Positions 41,869 to 47,134 of a stretch of 47,134 nt of DNA are shown here, one piece after another. The notes beneath the pieces were generated by a model that ran no database searches, was not told the DNA's origin, and was given only the letters and a program-made list of their open reading frames with translations. The position numbers and the translations under genes were made by a program. Numbering within the stretch: position 1 is the first letter of the stretch; every line of letters begins with the position of its first letter. Origin of the DNA: Thermoflexus sp. (GTDB lineage Bacteria; Chloroflexota; Anaerolineae; Thermoflexales; Thermoflexaceae); contig NZ_DAOUCJ010000072.1 of the NCBI RefSeq assembly GCF_034432235.1, positions 1 to 47,134 of the forward strand, read 5' to 3'.

Positions 41869-42540
41869 TCATTCCCGATCCTCCACCCAGAGCAGCACGG
41901 ATCGTTCCCGACTTTCCCAGTGCCAGCGGGTGCGAGGGGGGAGGACCGCCAGCTCTCCGGGGCCCAGGATCCCGCGGACTGGCTCCGGCCACTCCGGCCG
42001 GTGGGCCTCCATGGCGATTTCCCCCCGCAGCAGCAGCACGAACGCCGGCCCCTGAGTTTCCCACTCGGGGGAAGATCCGCTCCCTCGAATCCCCTGGTAG
42101 CGGACGGCATGGGCTTCCAGCAGCAGGGCGGGCGTGAAATCCGGATAGCTTCGAAGGTGATCATGAATGCGGATGGTGATCAGAGGGCCTGCTGCCGGTT
42201 CGCTGATCCGAAAATCGCCGTTCCGGCGCTCGGGCATCAGATCCTTTCGAAACAATAATACCAGGGAGGGCACCCGGGATCCGGAGCGATGCGCCATCCC
42301 CCGAGGGATCCGGATCAGCTCATCGGGCTTCAGGGTCACCTCCTGGCGATCCGTCCAGAAGGTGACCAGCCCCTCGTAGACCAGAAACACCTCATCGAAC
42401 TCCGGGTGGCGGTGCCGGGTGACCTCGCCAAAGGAGCGATAGGCGTAAACGTGAACCGTTCCGAACCGGGCGATCGGGTAAACCTGAAACGGCTCCACCA
42501 AGCTCTCACGGATTTCCGGGATCGAGGCCCGAAAGATCAT
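41869..42540 (-). CDS. Two-domain cupin protein
   Basis: A 223-residue bicupin. The first barrel carries RHRHPEFDEVFLVYEGLVTFW, with the His and Glu residues of a metal site, and closes with DELIRIPRGMAHRSGS. The second, from about residue 120, has weaker motifs (GPAFVLLLRGEIAME; GPGELAVLPPRTRWHWES) and seems to lack the full histidine set. Such proteins serve as dioxygenases, sugar isomerases or regulators; I cannot choose among them. The start overlaps the CDF transporter gene end by 35 nt, so the two are coupled and the cupin may relate to metal handling. The 7TM-HD gene starts 133 nt downstream. Confidence 0.82.
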   Translation of the reverse strand: MIFRASIPEIRESLVEPFQVYPIARFGTVHVYAYRSFGEVTRHRHPEFDEVFLVYEGLVTFWTDRQEVTLKPDELIRIPRGMAHRSGSRVPSLVLLFRKDLMPERRNGDFRISEPAAGPLITIRIHDHLRSYPDFTPALLLEAHAVRYQGIRGSGSSPEWETQGPAFVLLLRGEIAMEAHRPEWPEPVRGILGPGELAVLPPRTRWHWESRERSVLLWVEDRE

Positions 42541-43948
42541 TCCGGTCTGCTCCGCTGACCAGAAGCGTGTGGGGGGACATCTCTGCCGGCTCTACATGGA
42601 CAATGATATGCTGAAGCTGAGGATAGCGTTGTCGCAGTTCCTGCTCCACAGCCTCCGCTTGTCGGTGGGCTTCCTCCAGGGGCGTCTGACCGGCCACCTG
42701 GCAGATCAGCGCCGCATCGTAGCCCGCTTCGTGGGGGTAGAGGCGGACCTCCCGGCATGATCCGGGGCCGAAGATCCGCTCGACGGCCTCCCGGGCGGCG
42801 ATCGCCAGGTCTTCTGGGGCCTCCATGCCGGCCGCCCGTGGCCCATGGGCTCGGGGCTCCATGTGGGTGGTCACCGTGAGGATCTGCGGGAAGTGTTCCC
42901 GGACCCTTCGTTCCAGCTCCGTAACCCGGGCATGGGCCTCCTCCACGGATAGTGCTTCATCGACCTCCACATGGAGGCCGATATGATAGCCTTCCGGTGT
43001 CTGGACCCCGTGGAGCTCATGCACGCCCAGCCCGAGCCGGTCGGCCAGGTTTCGCAGGCGAATGGTCATGGCTTCCCATTCCGAGGAAGGAGGCAGACGG
43101 CCGGGCTCGATATGGACCACGGCATCCACCACGCCTGGGATCTCCGCTTTCAATCGCTCTTCAACTTCCGTGGCGATGGCATGGGCCTGCTCGGTGCTCA
43201 TGGCTGGATCCACTTTGAGGTGAAGATCCACGTAGGTCTCATCGGGCGTTCCCCGGCTGCGCACCCGGTGGATGGCGCGCACCCCGGGCACCGACAGGGC
43301 CACTCGTTCCACCTCGGCGGGATCCACGGCGGCGCTATCGGTGAGCACCATGGCGGTGGATCGAAGGATCCGCAGGCCAGCGGAGAGGATCACGCCCACC
43401 ACGCCCAGTGCCACCACCGGATCCAGCCAGGGGAGCCCCAGGCGGGCGGCGGCCAGGCTGGCCAGGACGGACAGCGTGACGAAGACGTCGGTGCGGGTGT
43501 GGAGGGCGTCGGCCATCAGGATGCTGCTGCGCAACCGTGCCCCCTGGCGGGCCTCATAATGGGAGATCGCGAAATTCATCGGCAAGGTGAGCAGCATCAG
43601 CAGGAACAGCGGCCCGCTCACCTCCGGTTGCCCGCCCAGGAGCAGCCGTTCGATCACCCCCCGGATGACCTCCAGGGAGGCCATCAGCAGGAAGATCCCC
43701 AGGATGAGGGTGGCGATGGCCTCATACTTGCGATGGCCGTAGGGATGGTTACGATCCGGCGGCCGGGAGGCGAGGGCGATCCCCACCAGCCCGATGACGT
43801 TGGCCGAGGCGTCCAGCCCGCTGTGGAACGCGTCGGCCAGTGCGCTCAGCGCTCCTGCTTGCAGGCCGACGAGGAGCTTGATCAGAGTCACTGCGAGATT
43901 GGTCCCCAGGACAATCCACAGCACTCGCTGCACCTGGCGCTGATACAT
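42506..43948 (-). CDS. CDF cation-efflux transporter with three C-terminal dimerisation-like domains
   Basis: A 480-residue cation diffusion facilitator. The membrane part has six helices with LSALADAFHSGLDASANVIGL (metal-site His and Asp on helix 2), RNHPYGHRKYEAIATL and ILMADALHTRTDVFVTL (helix 5). CDF proteins export Zn, Mn, Fe or similar ions. A normal cytoplasmic dimerisation domain follows (VPGVRAIHRVRSRGTPDETYVDLHLKVDP). It is then repeated twice in diverged form (LGLGVHELHGVQTPEGYHIGLHVEVDE; FGPGSCREVRLYPHEAGYDAALICQVAG), each ending near a VHxEP motif. Usual members are near 300 residues. The ATG at 43948 has AAAGGGGA upstream; the ATG at 43978 is an alternative. Confidence 0.92.
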   Translation of the reverse strand: MYQRQVQRVLWIVLGTNLAVTLIKLLVGLQAGALSALADAFHSGLDASANVIGLVGIALASRPPDRNHPYGHRKYEAIATLILGIFLLMASLEVIRGVIERLLLGGQPEVSGPLFLLMLLTLPMNFAISHYEARQGARLRSSILMADALHTRTDVFVTLSVLASLAAARLGLPWLDPVVALGVVGVILSAGLRILRSTAMVLTDSAAVDPAEVERVALSVPGVRAIHRVRSRGTPDETYVDLHLKVDPAMSTEQAHAIATEVEERLKAEIPGVVDAVVHIEPGRLPPSSEWEAMTIRLRNLADRLGLGVHELHGVQTPEGYHIGLHVEVDEALSVEEAHARVTELERRVREHFPQILTVTTHMEPRAHGPRAAGMEAPEDLAIAAREAVERIFGPGSCREVRLYPHEAGYDAALICQVAGQTPLEEAHRQAEAVEQELRQRYPQLQHIIVHVEPAEMSPHTLLVSGADRNDLSGLDPGNP

Positions 43949-44114
43949 CCCATGTTCCCCTTTGGGTGAGAGGGCCATGAGTCCCCAGTGTGCCCGCCCC
44001 GTGGGCGATCATTCCCGCTGGCCGGTTTTGCGGGACGACGCATCGGGCGAGGTGGCCTGCCCCGCTCTCGCCTCCCCGGGGATTTAGGGGCCGGGCTGGC
44101 ATAGGGTCTCCTGA

Positions 44115-44885
44115 TCAGGATCCGGTGCTGGGTCGATGCATGTTGCCCAGGAAGACCTGAAGCGTGTCCACAGGCACCGGAAAGATGATGGTGGAGTTCT
44201 TTTCCATCGAGATCTCGGTCAGTGTTTGCAGGTAGCGCAGCTGAAGGGCGGCGGGTTCGGAGGCGATCATCCGGGCAGCCTCCACTAGGGTCTTCGCCGC
44301 CTGGTATTCGCCCTCTGCATGGATGATTTTGGCCCGCTTCTCCCGCTCTGCCTCCGCCTGCCGGGCCATCGCCCGCTGCATTCCCTGCGGCAGCTCCACG
44401 TCCTTCACCTCCACCATCACCACCTTGATCCCCCAGGAATCCGTTGCCTCATCCAGGATCTGCCGCAGGTGCGCATTGACCTTGTCCCGATGGGCGAGCA
44501 GCTCGTCCAGTTCCGACTGGCCCAAAACGCTGCGGAGGGTCGTCTGGGCCAGATTCCAGGTCGCGGCCTTGAAATCCTCTACCTGGGTGATGGCCTTCGC
44601 CGGATCGATCACGCGATAGAAGACGACGGCGTTCACCTTCACCGTGACGTTATCCCGGGTGATGGCCTCCTGGGGAGGCACATCGAAGGTCATCAGCCGC
44701 AGGTTGACCCGAATCACCCGATCGATGATCGGGATGACGAGGAAAAGGCCAGGGCCCTTGGTGGCGTGATATCGGCCCAGCCGTAATACCACACCCCGTT
44801 CCCACTCCGGCAGGATCCGGATGGCCGACGAAAGCAGGACCAGGATGGCCACAGCAACAGGAATGCCCCACACGATCCATTCCAT
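44115..44885 (-). CDS. SPFH/stomatin family protein (slipin)
   Basis: A 256-residue membrane-bound SPFH protein. A single N-terminal helix (WIVWGIPVAVAILVLLSSAI) anchors it, followed by the SPFH domain: EWERGVVLRLGRYHATKGPG, VIRVNLRLMTFDVPPQEAIT, TRDNVTVKVNAVVFYRVIDP and TTLRSVLGQSELDELLAHRD. The C-terminal coiled coil (RQAEAEREKRAKIIHAEGEY) and the EKNSTIIFPVPVD ending are typical of slipins. Relatives organise membrane microdomains, often with an NfeD protease partner; no nfeD is seen here. The ATG at 44885 is preceded by AAAGGAG with ideal spacing. It is transcribed away from the PHP gene, across a region with a long inverted repeat. Confidence 0.95.
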   Translation of the reverse strand: MEWIVWGIPVAVAILVLLSSAIRILPEWERGVVLRLGRYHATKGPGLFLVIPIIDRVIRVNLRLMTFDVPPQEAITRDNVTVKVNAVVFYRVIDPAKAITQVEDFKAATWNLAQTTLRSVLGQSELDELLAHRDKVNAHLRQILDEATDSWGIKVVMVEVKDVELPQGMQRAMARQAEAEREKRAKIIHAEGEYQAAKTLVEAARMIASEPAALQLRYLQTLTEISMEKNSTIIFPVPVDTLQVFLGNMHRPSTGS

Positions 44886-44966
44886 TGGAACATTCTCCTT
44901 TCGCCCCAGCAGGTGAAGCTTTGATCCCCTGTTCCGGCGGCCGCCGATCGATCTGTTTCCGCTCTC

Positions 44967-45048
44967 ATTGTAACTCAATTGGCCGGAGCGAATAGGGGTG
45001 GGACAGGCATGGCCGATGAACCGGAGGATTCGCTCCGCCCGGCCAATT
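44967..45048 (-). promoter_or_regulatory. Slipin promoter region with long inverted repeat
   Basis: On the minus strand TACAAT (44967-44972) is a plausible -10 for the slipin gene. Immediately upstream an inverted repeat pairs AATTGGCCGGAGCGAAT (44977-44993) with a 21-nt arm (45028-45048) that reads the same in reverse complement except for 4 extra nt. The 34-nt spacer holds no gene. On the plus strand TTGCTT (45058) with TAAACT (45080), 16 nt apart, could serve the PHP gene. The arms lie over the expected -35/spacer region, as an operator would, but transcripts could also fold here. Confidence 0.55.
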
Positions 45049-45164
45049 CCGAACTGTTTGCTTTTTCCCTTTAATTAATTAAACTGGGAGCGCTTCAGAC
45101 CTGGTTGTTTCCTGGCCTCTATGGCTCCAAGGGTCCAATCTCTGTTCTCGATAGCGGGGGGCCC

Positions 45165-46214
45165 ATGATCGAATTGGTGTGTAATCTGCATAGCCATACG
45201 CGCTTCTCGGATGGGGTCGGCTTTCATCGGGATGTTGTAGCGGCCGCGGCCCGGGCCGGCCTGGATGTGGTGGGGGTGACAGATCATAACGTGTGGGTTG
45301 GAGGAGTGCAGGGCTACTATGATCGGGTCCTCCTGCTGGTGGGCGAGGAGATCCATGACCCATGCCGGCAGCCTCAGGCGAATCATGCCCTCATCCTGGG
45401 GGCCGGGCGGGAGCTGTCCATGTGGGCGGCTTCTCCTCAGGCTCTGATCGATGCGGCCCGGGAGCAGGGGGCCCTGGTCTTCCTGGCTCATCCGGTGGAG
45501 TATACGCCGCGCTGGCTGCAGGATTGGCTGGGGGAGCCAGCTCTCCCCTGGGTGGATCGAGCGGTGGTGGGGTTTACGGGCCTGGAGATCTGGAACACGA
45601 TGAGCGAGTTCAAGGCCCGGCTGAGGACTCCCCTCCACGCGTTGTATTACGCCTTCTTCCCTCCGCGTTTTCTCAGGGGCCCGTTCCCCGAGGCGATCCG
45701 CTGGTGGGAGCAGTTATGGCTCTCCGAGGTCCCGGCGGTGGCCATCGGTGGGGCGGATGCGCACGGACATGCCTACACGCTGGGGCCGTGGCGGCGCGTG
45801 CTTTTCCCCTACGAATGGTTGTTCCGTGCGGTGAACACCCATGTCCTGGTGGATCGTCCCCTCCAGCGTCGTCCTGAGGCGGACTGGTTGGTGATCCGCG
45901 ATGCCTTGCAGGCAGGCCGTGTCTGGGTGGCCAACGATCTGCTGGGGTCCTCGCGGGGTTTTCGATTTGAGGCCCGTAGTGGGCACCGGCGGGCGACCAT
46001 GGGGGAAACGCTGCGTCGGGCGGGGGCTGTTCATATCGAGGCGGTTGCCCCGGCTCCCGGGGAGTTCCGGCTGATCCGTTTTGGGAAGGGAGTGGTGGCC
46101 CGGGCCCGCGGGCGGGGATTGCATTATCTCACGGCGGAACCGGGGATTTATCGAATTGAAGTGTATCGCGGGGGTCGCCTCTGGATTCTGACCAATCCGA
46201 TTCGGGTGATTTGA
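45165..46214 (+). CDS. PHP-domain metal-dependent phosphoesterase
   Basis: A 349-residue PHP-superfamily protein. The four metal-binding motifs are present in order: NLHSHTRFSDG at residues 8-18, GVTDHNVWVGG, VGEEIHDP and FLAHPVEYTP, with GGADAHGHAY near residue 203 closing the site. Family members hydrolyse phosphoesters, including nucleotides, 3'-5' phosphates and histidinol phosphate; this one resembles the stand-alone TrpH/PHP type. The last 100 residues form a beta-rich domain (VRVI ending). The ATG at 45165 has a G-rich site (AGCGGGGGG) and gives a family-like start; the open frame extends 20 residues upstream. The epimerase gene begins 11 nt after its stop. Confidence 0.87.
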   Translation: MIELVCNLHSHTRFSDGVGFHRDVVAAAARAGLDVVGVTDHNVWVGGVQGYYDRVLLLVGEEIHDPCRQPQANHALILGAGRELSMWAASPQALIDAAREQGALVFLAHPVEYTPRWLQDWLGEPALPWVDRAVVGFTGLEIWNTMSEFKARLRTPLHALYYAFFPPRFLRGPFPEAIRWWEQLWLSEVPAVAIGGADAHGHAYTLGPWRRVLFPYEWLFRAVNTHVLVDRPLQRRPEADWLVIRDALQAGRVWVANDLLGSSRGFRFEARSGHRRATMGETLRRAGAVHIEAVAPAPGEFRLIRFGKGVVARARGRGLHYLTAEPGIYRIEVYRGGRLWILTNPIRVI

Positions 46215-46225
46215 GGGAAGGGCCC

Positions 46226-47134
46226 ATGCGGGCGCTGGTGACGGGCGGGGCGGGTTTCATCGGTTCGCATCTGGTGGAGCGCTTGCTGGCGGAGGGATAT
46301 TCCGTCACCGTTCTGGATGATCTCAGTGGAGGTCGATTGGAGAACCTGGATGGTGTGCGCGATCATCCGGGGCTCCAGGTGATTATCGGGGATGTGCGGG
46401 ATCGAGCCGCGCTTCAGGCGGCTCTGGAAGAGGTGGAGATGGTTTTTCATCTGGCGGCGGTGGTGGGAGTTCCCCGGGTGCTGGCGGATCCCCTGCGGAC
46501 GATCCAGGTGAATGTGGAGGGAACGGAGCGGGTTTTGGAGGCGTGTGCTGAGCGCGGGATTCCGGTTTGCGTGGCTTCCTCCTCGGAGGTTTACGGGAAG
46601 GGGGTGCGCTGGCCGGCGGGGGAGGCGGATGATCTGCGGCTGGGCCCGCCGACGGTTTCGCGCTGGGCCTATGCGGTGAGTAAGCTGCTGGATGAGCACC
46701 TGGCGGTGGCCTGGGCACGCCGGGGCCTTCAGGTCAGCGTGGTTCGCTATTTTAACGTCTACGGCCCGCGGGCGGATCCCCATGGCTACGGCTATGTTGT
46801 CGCCCGATTTATGGATCAGGCCCTTCGGGGGGAGCCGCTGACCGTTTATGGAGATGGGCGGCAGACCCGTTCGTTTATTTATGTGGAGGATGCGGTGGAG
46901 GGAACGTTGCGGGCCGGATGGTTGCCCGCGGCCTTCGGCCATGTTTTCAACATCGGGCATCCCGAGGAGATCTCCATCCTCGCCCTGGCGGAGAAGATCC
47001 GGTCGATTTCGGGCTCCCGGGCGCCGATCCGCTTTCTCCCCTTCTCCGAGGTCTATGGGCCGGATTTTGAGGAGGTTCCCCATCGGGTTCCGGATGTCTC
47101 GAAGGCTCGTGCCTTGCTGGGTTTTGAGGCCCGT
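46226..47134 (+). CDS. NAD-dependent sugar epimerase/dehydratase (partial, runs off the end)
   Basis: The first 303 residues of an extended SDR enzyme of the UDP-glucose 4-epimerase/dTDP-glucose dehydratase group; no stop is reached. The NAD-binding glycine motif VTGGAGFIGSHLVERLL is at residues 5-21, DD near 32 binds the adenosine ribose, and the catalytic YAVSK triad partner lies near residue 150, with SSSEVYG before it. RYFNVYGPRAD and FIYVEDAVEG follow as in the family. Such enzymes interconvert nucleotide sugars for surface glycans. The ATG follows GAGGGAAGGG, 11 nt after the PHP stop, so the two are likely co-transcribed. Usual length is 310-330, so only a few dozen residues are missing. 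Confidence 0.92.
   Translation, partial: MRALVTGGAGFIGSHLVERLLAEGYSVTVLDDLSGGRLENLDGVRDHPGLQVIIGDVRDRAALQAALEEVEMVFHLAAVVGVPRVLADPLRTIQVNVEGTERVLEACAERGIPVCVASSSEVYGKGVRWPAGEADDLRLGPPTVSRWAYAVSKLLDEHLAVAWARRGLQVSVVRYFNVYGPRADPHGYGYVVARFMDQALRGEPLTVYGDGRQTRSFIYVEDAVEGTLRAGWLPAAFGHVFNIGHPEEISILALAEKIRSISGSRAPIRFLPFSEVYGPDFEEVPHRVPDVSKARALLGFEAR

Noticed and set aside
41736..42164. 143-residue N-terminal extension of the 7TM-HD protein
   Set aside because: It overlaps the cupin gene in another frame and reads as Cys/Arg/Trp-rich noise; a GGAGG site precedes the ATG at 41735.
46148..47083. 311-residue open frame on the minus strand at the right end
   Set aside because: It is antisense to the epimerase, which has NAD-binding and catalytic motifs and runs off the window end.

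Overview
The window is about 47 kb of GC-rich bacterial DNA. It most resembles a thermophilic Chloroflexota, perhaps Thermoflexus-like. This assignment rests on style rather than a marker gene: Thr/Pro linkers behind lipoprotein cysteines, very large secreted beta-rich proteins (DUF11, LamG-like, DNRLRE, alpha-2-macroglobulin), a recurring FR-[VIL]-[YF]-LPL tag on secreted proteins, and frequent tandem or overlapping start codons. No rRNA, tRNA, CRISPR array, prophage or recognisable transposase was seen.

Left part (1-13.5 kb). Two nucleotidyltransferase/HEPN modules flank smpB (87-855 and 1377-2225). The second HEPN partner is broken by two opposite frameshifts, one of them at its conserved R-x4-H-x-Y motif. 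An unrecognised protein, an MscS-type channel, a small Thr/Pro-rich lipoprotein and a 1,981-residue alpha-2-macroglobulin lipoprotein with an intact thioester site follow. A secreted CBM9-like/DNRLRE protein is bracketed by two copies of a roughly 170-190 bp intergenic repeat built of hairpins whose differences lie largely in the loops. The second copy runs into the 3' end of a third nucleotidyltransferase gene, which belongs to a HEPN-first module on the minus strand.

Middle (13.7-33 kb). A plus-strand envelope cluster starts with D,D-heptose genes (hddA, gmhA, gmhB), a hexapeptide acyltransferase and a membrane-anchored GT2 glycosyltransferase. It continues with a LamG-like protein, a secreted esterase, a decayed gene, a B12-binding-type radical SAM enzyme, a membrane acyltransferase 3 protein, a six-repeat DUF11 protein and a Tat-exported deacetylase-like protein. 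Convergent to it is a fusion of a glycoside-hydrolase-like module with an O-antigen ligase/polymerase-like membrane domain. Together these suggest assembly and decoration of a heptose-containing surface glycan and its protein scaffold.

Right part (33-47 kb). The minus strand carries the cell-shape genes mreB-mreC-mreD-mrdA, led by a near-consensus promoter, followed by proline dehydrogenase. Upstream on the same strand are ybeY, a PgpH-like 7TM-HD phosphodiesterase, a bicupin, a CDF cation transporter with three C-terminal dimerisation-like domains, and a slipin. A divergent promoter region with a long inverted repeat separates the slipin from a plus-strand PHP-domain protein and an NAD-dependent sugar epimerase that runs off the end of the window.
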